DNA of 22,315 nucleotides from positions 1 to 22,315 of the forward strand of contig AZLU01000388.1 in NCBI GenBank assembly GCA_002224055.1, given 5' to 3'. Position numbers and translations under genes: made by a program. This DNA is from Pezizomycotina sp. ARF18. Its lineage: Eukaryota > Ascomycota. The notes under the pieces were generated by a model. The model did not search any database. It was not told the origin of the DNA and saw nothing but the letters and a program-made list of their open reading frames with translations. Positions 1-9,282 of the stretch are shown here, in pieces. Position 1 is the stretch's first letter. Every line of letters begins with the position of its first letter.

Positions 1-2941
1 GCGCTTATTATAAGAATAGAGTAAATAGCGTAGAAATAATAAGGCGCTTAGTTATTTAAATAAATTAATCTTTATCGTTTATTTATAAGATTTAGATATA
101 ACTATTATAAAAGGTACGTATATTTAACTCCTATAAAGTAATATTAATAATAGTATATATATTAAACGCTCGAGCGTTAGCGACTTAAGAAACCGGCCTC
201 TACGAAGATTTAATATAGATTATATAGAATCGCCTATAAGAATAGTAGAGTATTAAGAAAATAGTAGTAGATTTATAGTATAGTTAATAATATGAATTAT
301 ACGGCTAAATACTTCTATATAGTAATAAAAAGAAGTAATATAAATAATAGATAAATAGATTAAGGCGCGAATTACTAAATATGCTGTAAAGCGCTCTAAC
401 TTAAGAGGCCGCGATTAGTATTATTATAACCTCTATTCTCGTTATTTATTATAATAGCGGCGGTAAGATATGTAATTAATTAATAATATAATTTAAGAAT
501 ATACTAGCCTTATATAGTATAGTAGTAGCGGTATATACTAAATAATTATAGAAACGGAGTAGTAGAACGTTTTCTACTAACTATTATAAATAAGGCGTAC
601 GCGGTACTTTACGATATAGATCTACCGCTTTATTTATTAGGAAAAAGCTATTTAATATATTTATAACTAAGGAAATATTACTATAAAGGTACTTTAGGGT
701 AAGACGGCTTATAAGGTATATCGAGGCTATAAACTAGAATATTAGTAAATTCTATCTATTTAATATTAATATATAGGTAAAGGATTATTATCCTATTAAT
801 AAACTCGCTATAAGAGTATAGAAAGGAAATATATAGAATTTAAAGGTAGCGGTAAGATAGTTAGAGTATAATAATCTAACTCGGTAATAAGATATTATAA
901 ACCTCTTATTTATGATAGCCGCTAGATTAAATCTACCGCGATAGATTAAATATAATAATTTTACGCTTACCGCTTAGAATAGCTTTTTAATTTCTATTAA
1001 CGCGGTAGCCCTCGCCGTATACTAGGATATTAGAGATCTAGATACTATTACTACGCTTAAGTAATATAATCGCTAGAGAAAGTAAAATCGTAGGTAATAA
1101 TAAAGAAAAACTACTCTCGCTAGAGAAGTATGGCGTATAAAAACTAATTTAAATAAATATAAGAAGAATTAAGTAGTAGTATCTACTACCGCTAAAATAA
1201 TTTTTATTATAAATAAAACGCTTAGAATAAGATTGTTTGTTATAAGGTAAGACTAGTAGTTCTAGGCTATTTATAGGATTAATAAAATAACGATATATAT
1301 TTACCGGTTATTAAATTCTCTATGGCCCGCGCTATTTTAGCGATAGCCGCCGCGTAGATCTCGAGGTATAATATAGGGATATTATTTCTATATTTTTTAG
1401 AGGGAATCTAGCGCCTAATTAGTAAGTAATATACTCGTGCCTAAAAGTATATACTAATATAGACGATTTTTAATAAACTAACGTATAAAGGCGTAGTATA
1501 TTACTCTACCTTACTAAATTAATATATAGCCTATATATCTCGCTATTAATCTAGAATAATAAACTTTATAAAATACTAACTAATATAGAATTATATTAAT
1601 TACTCTATAATATAGGTATTACTATAGCTTAAGAGATATCGATATAAAAGCGTCGGTATATATATTCTCGTATTTATTAATACTTACTTATTATCGTATA
1701 TAATAACTAGCGATAAGATTAAAAAAGAGCTACTTAAACGGCTTAATATTAAGTAATTAATAACGCGGTATATTTTTTTAAGAGCTTAAATCGAGAGGAA
1801 TTATTATAAAAGAACGATATACTTATCGTAGAAGGCGTATATTAATAAATTACTTTAACGTTATAGTATATAGAACTACGTAGTCGTAATAATACTAATA
1901 GTTTAATATCCGCGCTATACCGTCTTAAAGAGAATTAAATCATTAGACTAGAGACTATCGTAGTAAACTTAGAAAAACTTAGTATCTAATAGTTTAGACG
2001 CGCCTAGAACTAGTCTTTACTTAGTTAGAATTAGCTATCTTTACTACCTACCTAAAGAACTTATAATATATCGTAATATAGCGGTACTTACGCTATCTAT
2101 AGAAACGCGTAAGTATAGCTACGCTTTAGCCTAAGTAGTACTAATAGAAAGATATAGCCTTAAAATATATAGATAGCGACTTCGCTTAAGCTAAAGATCG
2201 CTACTTAGTTAGTAGCTACGCCTTTATAATATATAGAGGAGTAGTATCGTTTATATCTTATAAATAAACTACCGTCGCTATTTTAATAATAGAGGTAGAA
2301 TATATAGTACTTAGCGCTACGATTTAGGAGGTAGTATAGCTTAAAAGGATATTCTAGCTAAGTTACTTATAAACTAATAGACCGGAGCTACTAGTAATAA
2401 GAAGATAATTTCTATTAAATTAAAAATTAATAATACGGGCGTCTACTACCTAGCTATAAACGTAGCTTATAACGTTAATAAACGAACTAAGTATATCGAT
2501 ATTAAATATTATTTTATTAGAAAAAAAATTAAAGATTATAAGATCACGCTAGCGCGCGTTATATCGGCCGATAACGTCGTCGATATATTTACTAAACCGT
2601 TAGCTCTACTGGTATTTATTAAATTAAGGTAGGCGCTAGGAGTACGCTCTATTCTAGATTATAAAGAATAGGGAGGCCTCGGCTTATAGCGGGTAAGGAA
2701 GGCTATTAGATATAAGTAGTAAAGGAATATTAAATGATATGAATATATTAAAATTACCCGTAGCGCTATATATTAACCGACTCGGCTAAGCTCTATAATA
2801 AACGGTATATATCGATGCGAGGATACTATATCGTGAAGATTCGTTTTATATAGAATTCCTTTTATATATAAACGGTAGGATATTGCCTCGATAGATAGTT
2901 TTGTTCTTTATGCAATTGATAATTTTGATCTTCATCCTACA
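1..2941 (+). mobile_element. Ty1/copia LTR retrotransposon, 3' part, RIP-degraded
   Basis: Remains of a copia polyprotein read left to right and riddled with stops. The order integrase, reverse transcriptase, RNase H is that of Ty1/copia, not gypsy. An integrase C-terminal-like stretch lies near 690-850 (ISKFYLF). The reverse transcriptase begins near 1229 (KIVCYKVRLVVLGY, family usually YKARLVARG) and continues with VIKFSMARAILAIAAA (1306-1353). The catalytic YVDD region at about 1655-1750 now reads LVFINTYLL, so the aspartates are lost. RNase H is clearest: DSDFA near 2170, then 2484-2610 with KYIDIKYYFIRKKIK and SADNVVDIFTKPL. Stops are TAA/TAG. The first 600 bases show no CpA and four TpG by eye, while CpG persists, as expected of RIP. 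Gag and most of integrase lie left of the window or are unrecognisable. The element cannot be active. Confidence 0.9.
2704..2941 (+). repeat. Probable 3' LTR of the copia element
   Basis: A purine-rich stretch (GGGTAAGGAAGG, 2691-2702) downstream of the RNase H end resembles a polypurine tract and is followed by TATTAG, which would be TGTTAG before a RIP-type G-to-A change. The sequence CCTACA at 2936-2941 would be the opposite end. A TATATATAAA box lies near 2863-2873, as expected in an LTR. The 5' LTR is not in the window, so the ends cannot be confirmed by comparison. Confidence 0.45.
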
Positions 2942-3230
2942 ATATATAATTAGAAAATATTTAAAGAGTATTTAATATTTAAATACTTTAAGTTATTTAA
3001 TTATTAATCTAACTTTTTTATTTATTTTGCTAAATTTTTATCATAAAATATTAGAATAAACATTTTTTTATATAAAAAATGGAGCTTATTATTTTTAATA
3101 ACTTGTAATAAAAAATTTAGCTATTATGATCTTAAATAAAAGATATATTAATTTTTTATATTTAATATTATTTTTATTATTTTAAATAATTTTTGATGTT
3201 GCCGCAATATACTAAAATTTCCACTATGCC
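2942..3230. other. AT-rich spacer up to a sharp composition boundary
   Basis: Almost pure A/T with homopolymer-like stretches and no coding frame. Composition changes abruptly around 3195-3230 to mixed sequence. It probably marks the edge of the RIP-affected block. No transposon ends were recognised inside. Confidence 0.6.
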
Positions 3231-3667
3231 GTGTCCGGGGATGGTACATTTGGCGACCAGCCGACAAACACGAACAACGGGTAGTAGTCATTATACAAAG
3301 TATATAAATAACGATTTCTTATCCTACTGCAATCAGGAAGCCAGTTCTGTGGTCTTCAAACTAAAATAGAATGCCTGTTAATTAAGGAATATTATACTTA
3401 CAATGGAAAAAAGACAATGTAAAGAATAATGATTACTTAAGTAGTACAATGCAAAATTTCTTAGGACTCGGACGAACAGGTCTCAAGACATTTCATGGAT
3501 CTCGAGTTCGAGCCCGGGCAAGAAGACCAGCACCATTGAGCTTCCAGGTCAATCAATCAATTCCAGCATCTTTTTTTCGGGAGCCAATTCTCAGGCCAGG
3601 ATTTCAATTCAAAACCGCTACACGAATAAGCCTAAAACTCTCAGGTTCCTCCTTAAGAAACAAAATC
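3231..3667. other. Upstream region of the first array copy; no clear gene
   Basis: Mixed-composition sequence. An open frame from 3449 runs into the first array gene, but the inner ATG at 3668 fits the paralogues' N-termini, so the upstream part is more likely leader than protein. A tRNA-sized element with an acceptor-like stem and a TTCGAGC T-loop-like heptamer lies at 3457-3526; see the findings. Confidence 0.4.
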
Positions 3668-3978
3668 ATGAGTGACGACGACACTTTGCACGCTAGGATC
3701 GCTGAGCTAAAAAGGTTGGACGCAAGAATACAGAGATTTCACAGGTATCACTAGAAGCGTTGGCCGATGTCGCTGGAGCAAGCGCCGCGATCGCACAGGC
3801 TAGTGAATTACTACCTTTCTTTAAAGGCAAAGCGCACGGAGCTATGGAAGAAGAGTTGAACAACTGCCTCCATAGGTGGACCACAGCGACCTTACTCGCC
3901 TCTAACTACGCTAAAAGGATAGAGGATATGGAGGAGGAGAAGCAGAAAGTCCGGGCATGGACGACTCGGTTCGGTTAA
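3668..3978 (+). pseudogene. Small coiled-coil array protein, copy 1 (one frameshift)
   Basis: First of a tandem family of roughly 100-residue charged helical proteins that I do not recognise. The ATG at 3668 gives an N-terminus (MSDDDTLHARIAELKRLDAR) that matches copy 4 (MTDNTNARIAALIEQD). After about 26 codons the reading moves by -1 near 3740-3760; the second frame then continues to a TAA at 3976. That part contains SELLPFFKGK, matching EDILPHLEGG of copy 3, and ends in KVRAWTTRFG, matching EIRAWTTEDN of copy 4. The spacing of charged and hydrophobic residues suggests amphipathic helices, with no signal peptide or membrane segment. A TTG at 3760 could start a shorter product but is not a likely fungal start. 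The frameshift may be real decay or an assembly error. Confidence 0.6.
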
Positions 3979-4949
3979 AGGTTAAAGATACTGAGGAGGA
4001 CGTTCCTTCATATCATTAGATAGATTCTAGTACATTTGAGGTTTTGCCTTATTATCTACGTTGTTTGAACTTTACTCCGATTCTTTTAATTAGCGCGAAG
4101 GTAATATTGGTTTTGATTAACTTAACTCTGTTTATAATAAACATCCGAGTCCACTAAGCTGCATACGCCCGAGTCGCATCAAGTTACAGGAATTTGTTAA
4201 TATACGTCTTAGGTTGAGTTTTCGCCACATTATAAGACGGGTGATGTTGAGGATATTACTACATTCCAAGACTGCATTTAGTTACGTTGGACGCCTTCAC
4301 AAGCTACCTGACAACAGGTAGCTAGTCTTTTTTGCTCGAAGCTGTATCCTAAGCTTGAGCTCATCAAGTACACTTACGTATCTACGGACAACATCTTCCT
4401 TATCATGCTATCGTAGATATGGATTAAGAATCACGAGTTACAATGACTGATCTCACCGTTCTTTCAAAATTCGGACCTATAATTTCTCCGTACTCAGACA
4501 TACGGATGTTATAAAAAAACACATTCGATCATATGAAGGACTCGGAGGTTTGAAGATGGACAATTGAATAAAGTAATAATCGATCAAAGTGGCACAAAGA
4601 AATTTGTTCGATATAGTCGAGTCCCGTTTTGAAAGGTTCTTCTTGAGCTTGAGTATATACTGCTACGTGAAGAGATAAGCCTAGCGCCCTTAAGTTGCAC
4701 ATCTGGTTTCTCAAATTCACCGAGCAGTAGGCGTCTCGGGTGCCTAGGATATTTATAACAGGTCGGCAAGGAACCTCCACGCCTTTCAATCCAATCTCCA
4801 ACATACACCTTTCTTCATTTCAGCCATAAAATATCTTTCATAACACACACACGCTCGCACTCACACTCCCACACATACATACATACATACATATCTCCCA
4901 GATAATCTTAAAAACCAAAAAAATCAGGCAGATCTTTAGAAAAGGGAAA
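3979..4949. other. Intergenic; 3' half is a duplicated upstream block
   Basis: No convincing gene. From about 4630 the sequence is related to the region upstream of copy 3 (about 5490-5793). The clearest part is 4707-4741 against 5571-5605: 27 of 35 positions identical and all eight differences transitions. Open frames here lack family resemblance and overlap this duplicated leader. Confidence 0.55.
4842..4893. repeat. CA/CATA microsatellite upstream of copy 2
   Basis: A run of CA dinucleotides passing into repeated ACAT tetranucleotides, about 60-100 bases before the copy 2 ATG. The equivalent position before copy 3 (5725-5766) carries CA and ACGC repeats, so the repeat was probably part of the duplicated unit and expanded differently. 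Confidence 0.8.
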
Positions 4950-5242
4950 ATGCCGGCTATTTCGGAGACAAGAGACAAAATAAAGAAGCTGGATAAAGAG
5001 ACGGCGATGTATTGGACGGGCCACAAGCAGTCGACAGACATCATGAAGCGATTGAAGGAAAGGATCGAGGAGATGGAGGAGATATTGCCCAGCTCAGGGG
5101 CCAAAGTTTCAACGACATGGCCGACCAACTGGAACAACATGAGCGCCGGTATGAGCGCGAGGAAAAGAACGCTTCATTTTATTTCAAAAAGATGAAGGAC
5201 GCGGAGAAGAAAAGGAGCGAAATAATTTTTGGCTCATTGTGA
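4950..5242 (+). pseudogene. Small coiled-coil array protein, copy 2 (one frameshift)
   Basis: The ATG at 4950, in an AAAATG context, begins MPAISETRDKIKKLDKETAM and continues through IKERIEEMEEILP-like heptads. The frame moves by -1 at about 5090 and goes on as FNDMADQLEQHERRYEREEK, ending KKRSEIIFGSL at a TGA (5240-5242). Copy 3 reads ATATTGCCCC at the equivalent place where copy 2 has ATATTGCCC, so the break is explained by loss of one C from a run of four. Joined across the break the product is about 97 residues, without cysteine, signal peptide or membrane segment, and strongly helix-forming. The alternative reading after the break ends at 5195 and loses all family resemblance. Function unknown. 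Confidence 0.65.
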
Positions 5243-5793
5243 GCCACTGTGGCTGTACATTAAAATATTCTAACTTAATAAGAACATCCGATTATCAATA
5301 ATATCATTAACGTTTACCAGTCTTTACCGCATCCATAAACTTGAAAATATCCAGATCCAGAGACGTATCACAAAAGTCGTTCAATCATCCATCAAATGAA
5401 TATGCTTTGAAAAGAAGTGAATATGATAATAAATAATGCAAAGCGCAAAGAGGATGTAGATCTGTTACGTGTACTCTCTCCATTGCGAGAGCCTTTTCTT
5501 GAGCCTGAGAACAGTTTAAGACGAGAACTCTCTACGTACGGGGGACAATCGCGGGTTCGCAACACGGGCATTTCTCAAGTTTGCTGAGCAGCAAGCACCT
5601 CGGGTCCTCTCAGCAATGCTTTAAAGGTTTGGCGTAGCGGAGCTTCTCTGCTGATTGGCAACCCAATCCCCTGCATTCATCATTATTCAAAAGTTATACT
5701 GAACTAGGAATCGCTTTTGAAATTACACACACACACACATACACGCACGCACGCACGCACAAACATACCAGACCTATCTTTATAGAAAGAACC
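5243..5793. other. Intergenic; duplicated upstream block of copy 3
   Basis: No gene seen. About 5490-5793 is the counterpart of the block before copy 2. The region next to the ATG is also alike: CTATCTTTATAGAAAGAACC here against GATCTTTAGAAAAGGGAAA before copy 2. The shared leader suggests that promoter and gene were duplicated together. Confidence 0.55.
5725..5766. repeat. CA/ACGC microsatellite upstream of copy 3
   Basis: A CA repeat followed by four ACGC units, ending about 30 bases before the ATG at 5794. It corresponds in position to the CA/ACAT repeat before copy 2. Confidence 0.8.
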
Positions 5794-6104
5794 ATGAGTG
5801 AGGATACAAACGCCAGGGCTCTCGCAGCTTTGCGGAGATGGGACAATAAGCTAAGGATGTTAGAGAGGGGCTTCGATCAAACGAAAGCCATTTATCGCGA
5901 ACTGAGGCTACAATCGATAGGATGGAGGATATATTGCCCCATCTAGAGGGGGGAAAGCGCGAGGCTATGGCTCAAGAGCTAGAAGAATGCGGCGCTCGGT
6001 GTAAGGTCCAGAAGAAGATTGTTTTGTGGTATAAAAGGCAAATAGAAAAGACTCAGCGAGAAAGAACTAGATTTATCTCTAGGTCACTAAATGCTCAGCA
6101 TTAG
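5794..6104 (+). pseudogene. Small coiled-coil array protein, copy 3 (one frameshift)
   Basis: The ATG at 5794 (ACCATG context) begins MSEDTNARALAALRRWDNKL, close to the start of copy 4. After AIYRE (about 5900) the reading must move by -1 to continue as TEATIDRMEDILPHLEGGK, QELEECGARCKVQKK, and KRQIEKTQRERTRFI, ending at a TAG (6102-6104). The whole is about 103 residues. The central MEDILP-x-L-E-G motif is the best family landmark: EMEEILP in copy 2, ASELLPFFKG in copy 1, EMIANLEGEE in copy 4. An ATG at 5922 would give a 60-residue C-terminal piece if the break is real. No cofactor or catalytic motif is visible. Confidence 0.62.
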
Positions 6105-6615
6105 AGGGATACAAATTTATACTAGCACTCATTTTGAATGTATTTTATCCAGAATGACTTCAGCGAAGCTATTGTTAGAGCTTTAATATACAATATTTCT
6201 TCGCGAGTTGCATGCATTTTGATTAAAGAGTGAACGAAGAGGCATGTCTGGGAATTCTATGCTCGATAATGGAGATAAGCCCTTCGCCAACCCTCCAACA
6301 TCTCCTCCAGCTTACGGAGACAGTGCGTATCGTGGATGCACCAGGTTTCCCAACGCCCCAGGTCATTCAACCGTCTTTTTTTTAAGGATACGTCTTATCG
6401 AGGTTTACGCTAACTTCACTTCCTGTTAGCTTTTTAGATTTCAAACCAGAGGTTTTCTCTTAAAACTTGCTATACCCTCACTTTATCGGAGGAAAGCAAG
6501 TCCTCGACTAATACTTCCTGCTTCCATTAGAGAGGCTCATTTGCTCCGGATCCTTTTGTGAGAATGGCTTCAGTAACCCTTCTCGCTACAGCCCGAACGG
6601 AGGCTATCCCTAACA

Positions 6616-6822
6616 ATGGCGGGTGGTATAATCACCGCAATACTTGCAGATGATCGCTGAACCGTCGAAGGGCAGTTCGCACTCGCTAAGAGAGACTGAT
6701 GTTAAGTCAAAGAAAAGGCAATAAAAACAGAAAAGGAACAAAGGTCGCACGTTAAATTAAAACTACGAAAACTTGAAACCAAGAAAATAGGTGGAATATT
6801 ATCTCAAGTACAACTAATGTAG
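6616..6822 (+). pseudogene. Possible decayed array copy between copies 3 and 4
   Basis: From the ATG at 6616 one frame reads MAGGIITAILADDR, TVEGQFALAKRD, then VKEKAIKTEKEQRSHVKLKL and RKLETKKIGGILSQVQ, separated by three in-frame stops (two TGA, one TAA). The charged helical character and the C-terminal K-L-x-x-x-x-K-K-x-x-x-I pattern recall copy 2 (KDAEKKRSEIIFGSL). Its position fits the array: starts are 844, 822, 770 and 754 bases apart from copy 2 to copy 5. Identity with the other copies is low and membership is an inference; it could be unrelated lysine-rich sequence. Confidence 0.35.
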
Positions 6823-6980
6823 CCTGTGGACCATACCAAAATGTGCTCACACACAATCCCTACACTTATACATACAGGTAAACAAACTTGAAGCCTTTAG
6901 GAGAATAAGGATATGTTACACCGTATCCATGATGAGAATATATTACCAATTAGTTTTTTCTCAGCAGCAAACTTGTCCTC

Positions 6981-7211
6981 CTAGCCCTTCTTCAAACCCA
7001 CCCAGGAATCATGAGTGGGTTTATGCCCTCTAAAACGGTAGAAAATCACCGCGGACCTGAAGCCAATATTGTATATAACATGTATACAACTGTTGTCGGT
7101 GACAAATCCGTTTAATACTGCAGAACAAGCTTGAAATAATCCATAGGCATGAATGCATACGCCTTTATCCAAATCCACTATAAAGCTAAGCCGTCTATGC
7201 CGGCTTGTCAA
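6981..7211 (-). CDS. Doubtful small hypothetical frame
   Basis: An open frame of 76 codons on the minus strand that begins at a TTG, not an ATG, with a stop two codons upstream. It contains three cysteines, aromatic residues and an ending of HDSWVGLKKG. It does not resemble the array family and I do not recognise it. It lies wholly in the gap between two array copies and may be chance; it is listed because that gap would otherwise be empty. Confidence 0.15.
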   Translation of the reverse strand: MTSRHRRLSFIVDLDKGVCIHAYGLFQACSAVLNGFVTDNSCIHVIYNIGFRSAVIFYRFRGHKPTHDSWVGLKKG

Positions 7212-7385
7212 TTGCTACAGTAACTAGCTCCACAACTCTTCTCGATCTATATACTAAAGGCACCTTTTACTTCTTTGGTTTGCAACTGGGAAAATCAAAT
7301 CCGTAATTCAAGGTAAACCCAAATCAAATAAAAAGGAAAAAAGAAAGAGAAAGCCTTAGTACTCCTACATAACTCTGAAGACGAG

Positions 7386-7685
7386 ATGACCGACAACACT
7401 AACGCCAGGATCGCCGCACTGATAGAGCAGGACGAGCTTATAAAAATATATCACAGGGCTAGACTCGGAGGAAGAATGGAGCAACTTGAGGAGCAGATCA
7501 AAGTCAGCAACGAAATGATAGCGAATCTCGAGGGCGAGGAGCGACAAGCCGTGAAAGACGCGCAGAAATTGGACATCGAGGAGTTAGACAGGTGCAATAA
7601 GAGCGCTGAGTTATAACACAGATTGATCGAAGGTTGCGAACATAGAAAACAGGAAATCAGAGCGTGGACGACGGAAGATAATTGA
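7386..7685 (+). pseudogene. Small coiled-coil array protein, copy 4 (in frame, one internal stop)
   Basis: The best preserved member. The ATG at 7386 opens MTDNTNARIAALIEQDELIK, followed by RMEQLEEQIKVSNEMIANLE and KLDIEELDRCNKSAEL up to a TAA at 7614-7616. The same frame then continues as HRLIEGCEHRKQEIRAWTTE to a TGA at 7683-7685. Because RAWTT also ends copy 1, the TAA is a premature stop; CAA to TAA, a RIP-type change, would explain it. Read through, the protein is 99 residues. The truncated 76-residue form could still be made. Heptad-like hydrophobic spacing and the balance of Glu and Lys predict a coiled coil. The leader is AG-rich and unlike those of copies 2 and 3. Confidence 0.68.
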
Positions 7686-8139
7686 GGAGTGTTTCTTTAC
7701 TACTGTGTTGTTCGACCACATGTGTTGTTACACGAAAAACGCAAAAGTAGGGATAGGCTGTATAAACCTTTGATATATCCTATGGGTATTTCATTCACTT
7801 TTAACATCACTACTGGAAAATTAAATGTACGAAAAGGAAAAAATAATAATAATAATAATGAATATTAAGTATATACTTTTCTTTTGGCCGAATTGTATAC
7901 GTGGAATCGAGGTGACAACATACCACTAACACAAGCTTAAGGTGATTTATTGAGAGCTAGAGCTTGAGCGAAAGCTTTGGTTTCTTATACCTGAACCTCA
8001 AGTATTTAAGAATTGAATTTGGGTACAATGCACGTGTATAAGTAAATAGCTTATATAGGTGCGGAGAACCCGCCTAGTGTATCGAACAACTCGATCCAAG
8101 ACTAATTTACCGACGATTATCAGATCACCAACTCTAAGG
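7686..8139. other. Intergenic between copies 4 and 5
   Basis: No gene seen. An AAT trinucleotide repeat lies at about 7845-7859. TATA-like sequences (GTATAAGTAAAT and CTTATATAGG, about 8036-8057) lie some 80-100 bases before the copy 5 ATG and could be its promoter. Confidence 0.4.
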
Positions 8140-8459
8140 ATGACCACGGTCAAAGAAGAGATACAGAACCTTTTGGCTGAAGACGATAAGATCGCGAAGC
8201 TGCAGGAGTTAGACAAGGAGCTGGAGAGGTAGTCAAAGCCCACAGTTATATGGCAGCGGAGATCGAAAAGATTCGGAAGGTTATTACAACATTAAACGAA
8301 AGGATGTCAGGCTCCAAGAGAGGAGAAGGAAGACGCAAAGGCAGAGCTAAAGAAGCAAGAGGACGTCATCAGGGTGGCCATAAACGTCGCCAACGAGATT
8401 TCCACCCAATACAAATGGATCAACTGAAGAAGCGGTATTACGCGGCGCAGGAACCATAA
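8140..8459 (+). pseudogene. Small coiled-coil array protein, copy 5 (several frameshifts)
   Basis: The ATG at 8140 opens MTTVKEEIQNLLAEDDKIAK and LQELDKELER, then meets a TAG at 8230. A -1 shift continues as MAAEIEKIRKVITTLNERMS. A +1 shift near 8310 gives PREEKEDAKAELKKQEDVIR and VAINVANEISTQYKWIN. A further -1 shift near 8420 gives QLKKRYYAAQEP to a TAA (8457-8459). Each alternative reading between these points loses the heptad pattern and becomes Arg/Gly-rich, which is why the switches were chosen. The total is about 105 residues, as for the other copies. The single 69-codon frame from 8250 is partly out of frame and should not be taken as the protein. Confidence 0.55.
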
Positions 8460-9282
8460 GCCCTTGATCTCGAGGCCGACAGCTTTGCTATGTCACCGGT
8501 ATCTGTGGAAATTGATAGCATATTCCTGAGTATCCAATTAGTATCGATCAGAATATCTTCTGGGGTTCCCGATAGCTTAACGTAGCAGATAGTATTCCAG
8601 AACGTTAAACTAGAAGCTACATCGATTAAAAAATATTCTGGTCAAAAGAATACCAGTATGTCGGTAATGAAGCGAAAATATTATGAAAATGCCGGGCGTA
8701 TCACATTAATCGAGTAAACGTATAATCCTGATGTAGATCGGGTAATACGGGCATGCGAAATCATCCAGAAGAAAAGAAAAAACTTTAATATCAGCTTGGT
8801 TTCCGAAACCTTTCATCGATATGGCCTTCTTGTCTCGAGGAAAAGCCGTTGTCGACGCGGTGTGAATTCGGCTCCATCCTTGATCCGACTAGTAGAATAA
8901 AAGTCCTTGGAGTCAATCCAGTGATACCTAGACAACATCCCTTAGAGGTAGTTTAGCGTAGAGTATTGCTAAATGAACTGAAGCTCTGAGTACACCAATA
9001 ATGTGTTCAATGGCTCGCTATATCACGAATGATATTTGCTTTGAAATCACAGGACCCTTCAAAGTGATTATCCTCAGATTGAGAAAGCCCTCAAGCTTAA
9101 GAGGCCTGAATATTTGTACCGGAGCTGGTGGCCCGGAACTGGCAAATATTCTTAGCCAGATCAGATCTCGAGCTCGATATATTACTAAACATCCAATCCG
9201 CAAGACAATATCTCCAGCTCTCGCAAATATTGCCGGGGAAAAGAAAAAAGTCTAAACGAGAACAAAAATAAAACCCACAAAA
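8460..9282. other. Intergenic between copies 5 and 6
   Basis: No gene supported. Open frames around 9001-9255 have no family resemblance and low-information composition. A small perfect hairpin (CTGGC and GCCAG around an 11-base loop) lies at about 9138-9158. The distance between starts (1143) is larger than elsewhere in this half of the array, so a fully decayed copy may once have been here, but I cannot see it. Confidence 0.4.

Noticed and set aside
3449-3667. N-terminal extension of array copy 1 from an ATG at 3449
   Set aside because: No other copy has such an extension; the ATG at 3668 aligns with the family start, and the upstream part overlaps a tRNA-like element.
3668-5242. Introns as the cause of the frame changes in the array copies
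   Set aside because: No GT...AG pair of usable length lies at the shift points in copies 1-3, and in copy 2 a one-base loss in a C run explains the shift by comparison with copy 3.
4842-5766. CRISPR-like or regulatory meaning of the CA/ACAT/ACGC repeats
   Set aside because: They are simple microsatellites with no spacers, in a eukaryotic context.
8250-8459. A 69-codon Arg/Gly-rich protein
   Set aside because: Its Arg/Gly-rich middle is an out-of-frame reading of a helical segment (EEKEDAKAELKKQ) that fits the family in another frame.
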